Assembly (NCBI GenBank): GCA_947628495.1
Contig: CANRAC010000002.1
Coordinates: forward strand, 1-30,442
Origin: an uncultured Bacilli bacterium
GTDB lineage: Bacteria; Bacillota_I; Bacilli_A; RF39; UBA660
DNA length: 30,442 nt
Direction of reading: 5' to 3'
In this document: positions 7,820-15,887 of the stretch, piece by piece
How the letters are laid out: every line of letters begins with the position of its first letter
Position numbering within the stretch: position 1 is the stretch's first letter
The notes under the pieces: generated by a model
What the model was told of the DNA's origin: nothing
The model's input: only the letters and a program-made list of their open reading frames with translations
Database searches by the model: none
Made by a program: the position numbers and the translations under genes

Positions 7820-9952
7820 TTATTTTATTAAACTTAATGATACTTTTTGTTTTTCTAAATCTACATCATCAACAAAACAAGTTACTATATCTCCTACATT
7901 GACAATATCCAAAGGATTAGATACAAATTCTTTAGCCATTTTGGAAATATGAACAAGTCCATCATCATGAAGGCCAATGTCTACAAAAGCCCCAAAAGAA
8001 GCCACATTGCGAACTGTACCTTGTAACTCCATTCCCTTTTTTAAATCTTCAATATGTAGAATATCACTTTTTAATATAGGGGCTTCTAAAGTATCACGAG
8101 GATCTAAGCCGGGATTTAGAAGTTCTTTAATAATATCTTTTAAAGTATATTCATCAGTACCAATATTTTTAGATACTTGCAAAGTGTTTATAGTATTTAA
8201 CTTCTCTTTAAATTCTGCTTTATTAATGTCTTTAATATCCAAATTTAATAATGCTAATAATTTATTAGTAACATCATAGCTTTCCGGATGGATTCCTGTT
8301 TTATCAAGCATGTTATCCCCGTTATTAATTCTTAAAAAACCAATAGCTTGTTCATAGATTTTTGGAGTTATTCCTTTTAACTTTTTAATTTCTTCTCGAT
8401 TTTTAAAGTTAGCCTTTTCTTTAAATTTTAAAATATTATCAATCGCCCCTTTGGTTAGTCCAGAAACAAACTTTAAAATACTTTTTGAAGCGGTATTGAT
8501 ATTAACGCCCACTTCATTAACTACTTTGGAAACTGTAAATTCTAAAGATTCGCCTAACTCTTTTTGATTAACATCATGTTGATATTCTCCGACCCCAATA
8601 GATTTCGGATCGATTTTTACAAGCTCTGATAATGGATCTTGCACTCTCCTTCCAATACTTATGGCACTTCTTTTTTCCACTGTTAAATCAGGGAACTCTT
8701 CAATAGCTAATTTGGACGCCGAATAAACACTAGCTCCCGCTTCACTTACAATTGTATATTTAACATCTAAACCTTTTATAGCTTCAGACACAAATTTTTC
8801 ACTTTCGCGGGATGCTGTTCCATTCCCAATTGCGATTAAATTAATGTGATATTTATTTATTAACTCAAGTAAAACTTTTTGGGAATTTTCAAAATCATTA
8901 TGAGGTTCTGTAGGATAAATAACCTTAATATCTAAAACGTTGCCGGCTTCATCTAATACCGCTAATTTACAACCAGTCCTAAAAGCAGGATCAAAGCCCA
9001 AAACTCTACTACCTTTTATTGGTCTAGTTAATAAAAGATGTTCTAAATTAGTTTTAAAAGTTTCGATAGCTTTTTGTTCACTAATTTCGGTCAGTTCATT
9101 TCTTATCTCCCGGGTTATTGAAGGTAAAATTAATCTTTTTAAACTATCTTTAATAGCTTCTTTTACAATATCTATTACAAAAGAATTAGGATTTTTAATA
9201 ATCTTACTTTCTAAGAAATCAGTTATTTTTAATTTGTCGTATTCTAAAGAAACCGTAATAACTTTTTCTTCTTCGGCTCTATTTAAAGCTAACAAACGAT
9301 AATGTTTAATATATTTGATTTTTTCTTGAAATTCATAATATATTTCGTATTTTTTCTTTTCATCTATAGCATCCTTCTTCTTTTTAGAAGTAATGAACCC
9401 ATTATTATACATAAAATTTCTAATCCATTTACGATAATACGCATTATCACTTATCCATTCACTTATTATATAAGAAGCATTTTCGATAGCCTTATCAGGT
9501 TCCATATCCAAGCCCTTACATAATTCCGCTATAGTGCCTTGGGTAGGAAAAGCCATTATCTTTTTAGCCAGTGGTTCTAATCCCATTTTAATGGCTTCGC
9601 TAGCTTTAGTTTTTTTCTTTTCTTTATAAGGACGATATAAATCTTCTACTTCAGTAAGTTTTAAGCAGTCTAAAATTTGTTGTTGCAAATCCTCGGTTAA
9701 TAATCCTTTTTCAGCAATTAAGCGAATGACATCCTCTTTTCTTTTTAATAAATTATTTTGATAATCATAAGTTTTTTCTATTTCCCGAATCTGTTCTTCG
9801 TCTAGATTGCCAGTTTTTTCTTTACGATATCTAGCTATAAATGGAATTGTAGCTCCTTCTTCTAACAAATTTAAAACAGCTATGATTTGTTTTTCTTCTA
9901 AATTTAAAGTTTTGACTAAATTATTTATAACACTATTATTCAATTCTATCAC
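7820..9952 (-). CDS. tex: Tex family RNA-binding transcription accessory protein
   Basis: Cytosolic nucleic-acid-binding protein of the Tex/Spt6-like family, thought to act during transcription and RNA turnover. The 710 residues follow the family order: helical Tex N-terminal region (1-310), YqgF/RNase H-like domain starting GFDPAFRTGCKLAVLD (319-334), helix-hairpin-helix repeats (about 470-555) and a C-terminal S1 domain (about 638-710, VRNVASFGAFVDIGLHDDG). The length is normal. The start is uncertain. The GTG at 9952 falls only a few bases after the predicted transcription start. A TTG at 9943 has AGGTGA five bases upstream but would leave a leader of only about ten bases. It stands alone between two terminators and has a strong promoter. 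Confidence 0.92.
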   Translation of the reverse strand: MIELNNSVINNLVKTLNLEEKQIIAVLNLLEEGATIPFIARYRKEKTGNLDEEQIREIEKTYDYQNNLLKRKEDVIRLIAEKGLLTEDLQQQILDCLKLTEVEDLYRPYKEKKKTKASEAIKMGLEPLAKKIMAFPTQGTIAELCKGLDMEPDKAIENASYIISEWISDNAYYRKWIRNFMYNNGFITSKKKKDAIDEKKKYEIYYEFQEKIKYIKHYRLLALNRAEEEKVITVSLEYDKLKITDFLESKIIKNPNSFVIDIVKEAIKDSLKRLILPSITREIRNELTEISEQKAIETFKTNLEHLLLTRPIKGSRVLGFDPAFRTGCKLAVLDEAGNVLDIKVIYPTEPHNDFENSQKVLLELINKYHINLIAIGNGTASRESEKFVSEAIKGLDVKYTIVSEAGASVYSASKLAIEEFPDLTVEKRSAISIGRRVQDPLSELVKIDPKSIGVGEYQHDVNQKELGESLEFTVSKVVNEVGVNINTASKSILKFVSGLTKGAIDNILKFKEKANFKNREEIKKLKGITPKIYEQAIGFLRINNGDNMLDKTGIHPESYDVTNKLLALLNLDIKDINKAEFKEKLNTINTLQVSKNIGTDEYTLKDIIKELLNPGLDPRDTLEAPILKSDILHIEDLKKGMELQGTVRNVASFGAFVDIGLHDDGLVHISKMAKEFVSNPLDIVNVGDIVTCFVDDVDLEKQKVSLSLIK

Positions 9953-9959
9953 CTAAAAC

Positions 9960-9988
9960 ATTATACAAAAAGGAACTTTTATTTGCAA
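9960..9988 (-). promoter_or_regulatory. Promoter of tex
   Basis: On the minus strand TTGCAA (9988-9983) and a perfect TATAAT (9965-9960) are separated by 17 bases. Transcription should start near 9953, at or next to the annotated start codon. Confidence 0.7.
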
Positions 9989-9992
9989 TGCA

Positions 9993-10019
9993 AGAAAAAA
10001 ACAGATTTAATCTGTTTTA
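9993..10019 (-). terminator. Intrinsic terminator of the 148-residue protein gene
   Basis: A 9-base stem (AAAACAGAT with ATCTGTTTT; 9998-10006 and 10010-10018) with a 3-base loop and a following T run on the minus strand. It overlaps the stop codon of the gene. Confidence 0.75.
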
Positions 10020-10463
10020 ACGACGAGGTCCGCCAAAATTATAGGTTAATTGTTGTCGTAAAGTATCATAGGCAAACTCCGATAAACTTTGACCATCACC
10101 ATATCGTTTCCAAGCTTTTTCACATATATGTTCCCAAGCTCTAGTGCGTAGTTCATATTCCAACTCCGCAGCTAATTGTAAATTAATACTTTTAGCATTA
10201 GCCAATTTTAAAGCAGCAATCGGACCTAAATGGGTATGCTCTTTTAAATAGTTTAATTCTTCTTCAGTTATTTGCTTTGTATCAAAAACAGGTTCAGGTT
10301 TATCTTCATGTAAATCAAATTGTTTATTTATTTGTTCAACGCTAACAACTCGATACATTTGAGGATATTTTAAAGCTTGGTTTTGGCCTATCTCATATGT
10401 TGTCCCCGCTATAATTTTCTCTAACTCTCTTTCATTATATTCTTTATATTCTTTTTCATTCAT
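10017..10463 (-). CDS. Unrecognised 148-residue soluble protein
   Basis: I do not recognise this protein. It is acidic in its first half (Glu/Lys-rich, 1-25, then a PEPVFDTKQ segment) and likely helical in its second half, with an aromatic-rich stretch WEHICEKAWKRYGDG near 110-124 and a glycine/arginine tail GGPRR. No signal peptide, membrane segment or cysteine cluster is seen. An AGAGAGG site precedes the ATG. The gene is monocistronic, with its own promoter and a terminator overlapping its stop, and is divergent from the deacetylase gene. Clean codon use and complete expression signals support a real gene, and no function can be given. Confidence 0.75.
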   Translation of the reverse strand: MNEKEYKEYNERELEKIIAGTTYEIGQNQALKYPQMYRVVSVEQINKQFDLHEDKPEPVFDTKQITEEELNYLKEHTHLGPIAALKLANAKSINLQLAAELEYELRTRAWEHICEKAWKRYGDGQSLSEFAYDTLRQQLTYNFGGPRR

Positions 10464-10489
10464 AATAATTACCTCTCTTTTTCTTCTTA

Positions 10490-10518
10490 ATTATATCAAA
10501 ATTTTGGCAAATAAAAAA
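10490..10518 (-). promoter_or_regulatory. Candidate promoter of the 148-residue protein gene
   Basis: A perfect TATAAT on the minus strand (10495-10490) with only a T-rich -35 region 17 bases upstream. Confidence 0.45.
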
Positions 10519-10536
10519 ATTTTTTTGCAGATATTT

Positions 10537-10580
10537 TACATTAAGATTTAATGTATTTTATTAAAGCAATGTGCTAAAAT
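10537..10580 (+). promoter_or_regulatory. Extended -10 promoter and upstream palindrome of the deacetylase gene
   Basis: The plus strand carries TGCTAAAAT (10572-10580), an extended -10 element, about 18 bases before the start codon. At 10537-10555 a perfect 8-base inverted repeat with a 3-base centre (TACATTAA, GAT, TTAATGTA) covers the -35 region. The placement suits a repressor or activator site, but no regulator is known. Confidence 0.5.
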
Positions 10581-10598
10581 AAAAAATGAAGGTGTGAA

Positions 10599-11918
10599 AT
10601 GAAAAACAAGATTCTATTACTGAGTGCGATTATTGTATCGCTAAGTTTAATTAGTGGTTGTTTTATCTATAAAAATTATCAAAATAAGCAAAAAAGAAAA
10701 GAAGAAAAAATCATAGCTAATACGAAACAAGAGTTTAACTTTTACACAAAAAATGAAATTAAAGAAAAACCAACTAATGAAGTAGAATGTTTTTTTAACG
10801 AGGTTATTAAAGAAAATCAAAAAAATCAAGAAATAAATTGGGAAAATTTTGAGCTAAATAATCTCCAGAAAAATTTAAACAATCCGCAGATTGAAGAAAT
10901 ATTAAATATTATTACAGCCGAGCAAGAAAAATATAATGTGGAACTTTTAGATAATTTGACAGAAAAAAAACTTCCTAAAATTAGTAATACCCAAATAGAT
11001 CAAAAAACTGTTATTGCCATTTATAAAAGTCATAATTTTATCAAAAATTTAAAACAGGAAAAAACAAAACGGGAAGAATATCTTAATAAATTAAATACTT
11101 TAAAAGAGGATTTAACAACTTTAAAAAATAATAAAAACTATTATGCCAAAGATGATATTTATTGGTGTGAAGACCAGGAAACAGTAGAACAACTTCAAAA
11201 TTTTAGTACTAAATATAATCTTGCCTTAAATGTCCAACAAAAAAAGACAGAAACCCCTAAAGAAGCAAAAAAAGAAAACGGTGTTCCGATTTTATGTTAC
11301 CATGGTGTGCTTGATGATTATTGGGGTGATGCGAGTTTATTTGTCAAAGTAGCTGAATTTGAAAAACAAATGCAGTATTTAGTAGAAAATGACTATACTC
11401 CCATATTTACAAGTGAAATAAAAAAAGCAAATAATTATCAAAAACCGATAATCATAACTTTTGATGATGGTTATAAAGATGTCTATACCAATGCCTATCC
11501 TATTTTAAAAAAATATAATATAAAAGCTAATATTTATATCATTAGCGGTTGGATAAATGGCGATGTTTATATGAATACGAATGAGCTCCAAGAAATGGCA
11601 AGTTCGCCTTTAATTGAAGTAGGTTCGCATACCGTTACTCATAAAGCTTTAGCCTCTTTAACAGAAGACCAAATTGAAGAGGAAGTAAAAACTAGTCAAC
11701 AACAATTACAAGAAATTACTGGAAAACCAATTGATATTATTGCTTATCCGACCGGAAGTTTTGATAACCGAGTAATAGCCATTACCAAAAAATATTATCA
11801 ATATGCTCTTAGCACAATTAAAGGTCAAGAAAATCCAGCTAATCTAAATCAATATTCTTTAAGAAGAATTTATGTCTATCGTCAAACTAGCTTAGAAGCT
11901 TTTAAAAATTTGTTCTAA
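10599..11918 (+). CDS. Lipoprotein polysaccharide deacetylase (NodB domain, CE4)
   Basis: Predicted surface lipoprotein that removes N-acetyl groups from a glycan such as peptidoglycan or a wall polysaccharide. The N-terminus is a lipoprotein signal with ISGC, giving lipidated Cys21. Residues 25-225 are Lys/Glu/Asn-rich, helical and spacer-like. The NodB domain begins at GVPILCYHGV (228-237). TFDDGY at 287-292 supplies catalytic Asp289 and metal ligand Asp290, SHTVTH at 343-348 the two metal His, and YPTGSFD at 383-389 the next family motif. All key CE4 residues are present, so it should be active. An AAGGTG site precedes the ATG. Its 3' end overlaps the convergent neighbour by 3-4 bases. The exact substrate is not readable from the sequence. 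Confidence 0.9.
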   Translation: MKNKILLLSAIIVSLSLISGCFIYKNYQNKQKRKEEKIIANTKQEFNFYTKNEIKEKPTNEVECFFNEVIKENQKNQEINWENFELNNLQKNLNNPQIEEILNIITAEQEKYNVELLDNLTEKKLPKISNTQIDQKTVIAIYKSHNFIKNLKQEKTKREEYLNKLNTLKEDLTTLKNNKNYYAKDDIYWCEDQETVEQLQNFSTKYNLALNVQQKKTETPKEAKKENGVPILCYHGVLDDYWGDASLFVKVAEFEKQMQYLVENDYTPIFTSEIKKANNYQKPIIITFDDGYKDVYTNAYPILKKYNIKANIYIISGWINGDVYMNTNELQEMASSPLIEVGSHTVTHKALASLTEDQIEEEVKTSQQQLQEITGKPIDIIAYPTGSFDNRVIAITKKYYQYALSTIKGQENPANLNQYSLRRIYVYRQTSLEAFKNLF

Positions 11919-12442
11919 CGTTTATAAACAACACCATAAGTTTTATGCATCTTATCTAAAAAGAAAAAATTGTTTAACGGATTATAAGTTAAAGAAGCAT
12001 TTAAGATTAAAATAATTAAGATTATAAATAAACTGATATAATTTAGATATTTGTAATCTTTTTTTAATAAAATAAAGCTAGCTATATATTGGCCGAACAC
12101 AATTGCTAAAAATAATAATATAAAAGTAAATATCATATTTTCACCCAATAGAAAATATACTGGTAAGTAAATGGCTAAAAAACTACCAATAGACCCTAAA
12201 GCACTAACTAAAGCGGCGGTACATAAATTAAGGAAACTAAGTTTATTTTTAAATATTCTTAAGATTAAATAAAAGATTATGACACAAGTAAATAACATTT
12301 TCATGTGTTGAAAAATACTTTCATTAACTGGAAAAAAATAGCCAATGAAATTAAAAGGTAAAAACTCAAATAGAAAATGAGCCGGAAAATTTAAAATAAA
12401 AATAAGAGCACTACTAATTAATATATAAATCCATTTTTTCAT
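11915..12442 (-). CDS. Small multi-spanning membrane protein, resembles DUF6512
   Basis: A 175-residue protein with five or six hydrophobic segments and short loops. The early segment FPVNESIFQHMKMLF (about 38-52) has the pattern I associate with the DUF6512 family of unknown function. That match is from memory and was not searched. No catalytic motif is evident. The gene has no convincing ribosome binding site. It lies 38 bases downstream of the GtrA-like gene on the same strand, so it may be the last gene of that operon. It converges with the deacetylase gene with a four-base overlap and no visible terminator. Confidence 0.75.
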   Translation of the reverse strand: MKKWIYILISSALIFILNFPAHFLFEFLPFNFIGYFFPVNESIFQHMKMLFTCVIIFYLILRIFKNKLSFLNLCTAALVSALGSIGSFLAIYLPVYFLLGENMIFTFILLFLAIVFGQYIASFILLKKDYKYLNYISLFIILIILILNASLTYNPLNNFFFLDKMHKTYGVVYKR

Positions 12443-12480
12443 ATTATTAGTGTACTCAAATGATCTTAAATTATGAATTA

Positions 12481-12900
12481 TTACTTTTTAAAAACGAATA
12501 ATTTACTAAAGACATAATTAGCAATCGTTATAACGACTTGACTTATTAATTTGGCAATCTTATCATTCATTTTTAAAATAGTAACGCTTAAAAACATAAT
12601 TCCCATATCCATTAATAAAGTTAAAACACGTGAAGATACAAATGATACGGCTTCTTTTTTAATATTTTTATTTTGACTTTTAAAGACATATTTGCGATTA
12701 GTAACAAAAGCAAAAGCTACAGCCCCGCACCAAGATAACACATTAGCAATTTGCAGCTCAATAGCATTATCAGGATTTAAAATCGTAAATACTAAAAGAT
12801 AATATAAAGCTAAACTAACAACCGTAGTTAACACGCCCACTATTAAATAATTGACTATTTCTTCATATTTTTTATATAGTTTTTTTATTTTCGTTATCAT
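12481..12900 (-). CDS. GtrA-family membrane protein, probable polyprenyl-phosphate-sugar flippase
   Basis: A 139-residue protein with four membrane segments, in the GtrA/DPMS pattern: YLIVGVLTTVVSLALYY at the start, CGAVAFAFVTNRKYVF in the middle and a final FSKLFVF. GtrA proteins are thought to move polyprenyl-phosphate-linked sugars to the outer face of the membrane. The GtrB-type synthase that would make its substrate is 4.7 kb upstream in the same gene block. The start codon overlaps the stop of the preceding gene as ATGA, so it is likely translationally coupled. Length and topology are normal. Confidence 0.88.
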   Translation of the reverse strand: MITKIKKLYKKYEEIVNYLIVGVLTTVVSLALYYLLVFTILNPDNAIELQIANVLSWCGAVAFAFVTNRKYVFKSQNKNIKKEAVSFVSSRVLTLLMDMGIMFLSVTILKMNDKIAKLISQVVITIANYVFSKLFVFKK

Positions 12901-14189
12901 AATAATTCACTTTCTTCACTTTGTAAGTGCTCAATTAAAATTTGGGATTTCTCATCCCAAGAATTTTCTTGGGCTTCTTTATCTAATAGTTTAATATATT
13001 TTTTATCATGACGATTCTCATAGGCTATTTCTAGTTTTTTTAAAAACTCTTGCCCACTTTTGGCAGTCATTACAGATTTATATTTTAAACATTCGTCCAT
13101 AGCTGTTGTCACAATCGGCTTATGTAAAGCCATGTATTCAAATAATTTCAAAGGCGAGGTTGATTTGGTAATATCATTAATTAAAAAAGGGATAGTTAAA
13201 ATATCGATTTCTTTAGCATAGTATTTTAATATTTTATATTCTTTGATTCCCATGTAATGAACATTTTTTAAAAGACTAATCTGCGCATTATCAAAAGAAT
13301 CATCATATTTAACCCCAAAGAGAATAATGTTATATTTATCTGTCGCATTTATTTTACGAATTAAATCATAATCAAACCATTTAGCTAGGGCGCCATAATA
13401 ACCAATATTAATTTTCCCATTATGAATGATATCTAAATATTCCTTTTCCAATTTATACTCTTCGAAATTTTGATAGAAATCGTAGTCCACTCCATTAGTA
13501 GAAAAGATTAACTTAGTTTGCCCTCTTTTTTCTAAAATATCATTATAAAGTTTATCAGCCGTAGCCACAATATAAACATTTTCTTTATCTTTTAAAGCAA
13601 ATTGAAATTTATCTAAGATATTTTGGGGAATTTCTTTAGTCCCTGCTATATCAGCAGTTAATTCATCAATATATTCATAAATAATTTTATATCCTTTTTG
13701 AATATATTCTTTTAAATCTTTAGCACTCATTAACCATTCGGTAGAATAAACTTCTAGATATTTAGGCTTATTAACATTTTCTAATTCGCTAAAAATTAAT
13801 TTACTATATTCTTTATTATTAAAATTAACTAAATACAAATTTTCTTGCTGTTTTTTTAAGGTTTTGACTTTATCCGTAAATGTAGTAACTTCATAAAAGA
13901 CTAATGTATTTTTAGAGGCCATAGCTAAAGCCATATGTTGAGGTCTTTGGTATAGAGGAACATTCCACCCGAAATTATTACGCCATACTATGACTCTATC
14001 GTATTTACCTTTAAAAATAGTTTTTAACTCTTTTATATATTTTTCTTGATTTTTTTTAATTTCCCAAGCGGAAAAGACATTTATTTTACTTAAATAATTA
14101 GAGGCAAAATATCTAACCATTTTCTTAGTACCACCAATAATACCATCTTTTTTTATTACGTTAATTAATTTTGTTACTTTATCTTTCAT
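12897..14189 (-). CDS. GT-B fold glycosyltransferase, GT4-like
   Basis: A 430-residue cytosolic glycosyltransferase. A roughly 60-residue amphipathic N-terminal part precedes the first Rossmann-like domain, which contains RPQH at 82-85, a signature shared by a group of surface-polysaccharide transferases. The second domain carries NIGYYGALA and, near the end, SPLKLFEYMALHKPIV, the typical nucleotide-sugar-binding part with its conserved Glu. I start at the ATG at 14189 and not at the in-frame TTG two codons earlier, because AGAGGA then has the right spacing. The donor and acceptor cannot be read from the sequence. It overlaps the GtrA-like gene by four bases and has a candidate promoter of its own just upstream. 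Confidence 0.85.
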   Translation of the reverse strand: MKDKVTKLINVIKKDGIIGGTKKMVRYFASNYLSKINVFSAWEIKKNQEKYIKELKTIFKGKYDRVIVWRNNFGWNVPLYQRPQHMALAMASKNTLVFYEVTTFTDKVKTLKKQQENLYLVNFNNKEYSKLIFSELENVNKPKYLEVYSTEWLMSAKDLKEYIQKGYKIIYEYIDELTADIAGTKEIPQNILDKFQFALKDKENVYIVATADKLYNDILEKRGQTKLIFSTNGVDYDFYQNFEEYKLEKEYLDIIHNGKINIGYYGALAKWFDYDLIRKINATDKYNIILFGVKYDDSFDNAQISLLKNVHYMGIKEYKILKYYAKEIDILTIPFLINDITKSTSPLKLFEYMALHKPIVTTAMDECLKYKSVMTAKSGQEFLKKLEIAYENRHDKKYIKLLDKEAQENSWDEKSQILIEHLQSEESELL

Positions 14190-14206
14190 ATTCAATCCTC
14201 TTTATA

Positions 14207-14235
14207 ATAATACCATTATTTTAATAGATAAACAA
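14207..14235 (-). promoter_or_regulatory. Internal promoter candidate before the GT-B gene
   Basis: TTGTTT (14235-14230), a 17-base spacer and TGGTATTAT, that is an extended -10 hexamer at 14212-14207. It would let the last three genes of the block be transcribed separately. Confidence 0.5.
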
Positions 14236-14257
14236 ATATGATATTTCAGAATAAAAT

Positions 14258-15883
14258 TTATCTCTTGTATAGCACTTTAAAATTGTTACAATCAATTATT
14301 TGAAAATCGTTCTTTTGTAATTCATTAATCATTTTATCTTCCTTATATAAAATATAAATTGCATTAGTATCTATTACTTCAGGAATTTCAAAATTGTAAT
14401 TTTTATAACTTTTAACTAAGTAATTTTCTATTTTTACAGTTTGATTAAATTCATAAGGACTCATTTTTTCATATAAAAGAGTGTAAATGTATGTCTGACC
14501 TGAGGATCCATCATTTATATATATCATTTTATCTTTAAAATCTTGTGTTATATCTAAAGCTTTATCAAAATCATTTTTTGCTACAAATTGATAAGAATTT
14601 TGAATTTCTTTAGGATATTTAACAAAATAATAATGACTAAATGTTACGAAAGAGATTAAATAACAGCTACATATTATAACCATACTTATTTTGGAATGTT
14701 TAACACAAAAATATATTCCAAGAGCCACGAAATAAAGTAGGGAAATAAACAAAGCATTGGCTTTATTTATATTTGGTGAAGAAATAAGTAAAACACATAT
14801 CAAAATAATTAAGAATAATAAAGTTAATATTAAATTTGCATTGATCTCCTTTTCTTTTAAGGTTACTATTGCCTTGTAAACAGCAATAATAAAACCCATT
14901 ATTAAAAAAGGAATGGAAACATAATATAAAGATCCAAATTGGGGAAATACATTATAGTATAAATTATCATTAATCAATAATGTTTTAAAAATGTTGAGAT
15001 TGTTAAAAATATTAGATATAGATAATTCTCCACCTCTATAGAACCACAATTTAGGAATTGAAAAAAATTTAAAATCTAAATTTAAAGATAAAATACCACT
15101 ATTATTTAAAAGTAATAACATAAGCGGTAAAGCTAATAAAAATAGAGGGATACCCATATATATTATATTAATAAATTTAATCTTTTTTATAGTTAATAAA
15201 TAAATACATATACATGCAACAAGCATTGCTACTATTATGTAAGAAATAGCATAGGTATATAATGTAATACCAAATAAAATTCCCGCTAACATAAATAATA
15301 TTTTTTGCTCTTTCTTTATTGCCATCAAAAAAGTATATAGAGAAATAATCAATAAGGGAAATAATAGATAACAATCTAATCCCCATCTTGATTTCATTAT
15401 ATGAAAAGGACATATAATTGTAACTGATAATAATATTAGAGGAAAAATACTTCTTTGATCATCTTCTTTAACTAATTTGTAAAAGCAATATAATGAAATT
15501 AGACTAACAATAACAGATGGTAACCTTACTGCAAATGTACTTAATCCAAATAATTTTACAAATATGGCCGCTAAGTAAGCATATAAAGCACTTTGACCAC
15601 CACCATAGTTAATAAAATAGACGGGAAGATAATTTAACCACCTATCCACATGATACCTAGATAAAGAAAAGGCATCATAGGCCATTCCCGCTTCATCTAC
15701 ATGGACTCCGTAAGGCACTTTACCTAATTTGTACGTTAATATTACCCCACCTCCAAGTAATAATAATCCTAAAATAGTTCCATAAATTTTTGGGCTTTTT
15801 ATTCGCAAATTATAGGAATTTTTTATAAATATCGAACTGATAATAATAGCAATAATTCCTATCCATAGCATTATTATATTCAA
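14258..15883 (-). CDS. ArnT/PMT-like GT-C membrane glycosyltransferase
   Basis: A 541-residue integral membrane protein with about twelve hydrophobic segments and a soluble C-terminal part of about 110 residues. Between the first two membrane segments, PYGVHVDEAGMAYDA places Asp63-Glu64 in the first extracytoplasmic loop, as in GT-C enzymes of the ArnT/PMT type, which use polyprenyl-phosphate sugars. It probably transfers a sugar on the outer face of the membrane. The start appears to be a TTG: the SD-like GGTGG lies at the end of the preceding gene, about nine bases upstream, while the first ATG is too far. Only four bases separate it from the upstream gene. Confidence 0.85.
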   Translation of the reverse strand: MNIIMLWIGIIAIIISSIFIKNSYNLRIKSPKIYGTILGLLLLGGGVILTYKLGKVPYGVHVDEAGMAYDAFSLSRYHVDRWLNYLPVYFINYGGGQSALYAYLAAIFVKLFGLSTFAVRLPSVIVSLISLYCFYKLVKEDDQRSIFPLILLSVTIICPFHIMKSRWGLDCYLLFPLLIISLYTFLMAIKKEQKILFMLAGILFGITLYTYAISYIIVAMLVACICIYLLTIKKIKFINIIYMGIPLFLLALPLMLLLLNNSGILSLNLDFKFFSIPKLWFYRGGELSISNIFNNLNIFKTLLINDNLYYNVFPQFGSLYYVSIPFLIMGFIIAVYKAIVTLKEKEINANLILTLLFLIILICVLLISSPNINKANALFISLLYFVALGIYFCVKHSKISMVIICSCYLISFVTFSHYYFVKYPKEIQNSYQFVAKNDFDKALDITQDFKDKMIYINDGSSGQTYIYTLLYEKMSPYEFNQTVKIENYLVKSYKNYNFEIPEVIDTNAIYILYKEDKMINELQKNDFQIIDCNNFKVLYKR

Positions 15884-15887
15884 AACA

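Noticed and set aside
8940..9523. Plus-strand frames antisense to tex
   Set aside because: They are hydrophobic shadows of the tex coding strand without ribosome binding sites.
12897..12900. Mycoplasma-type genetic code (TGA as Trp), suggested by the very low GC content
   Set aside because: TGA ends genes exactly at tight junctions (12897-12899 and 24065-24067), and Trp is encoded by TGG, for example in the WXG100-like protein.
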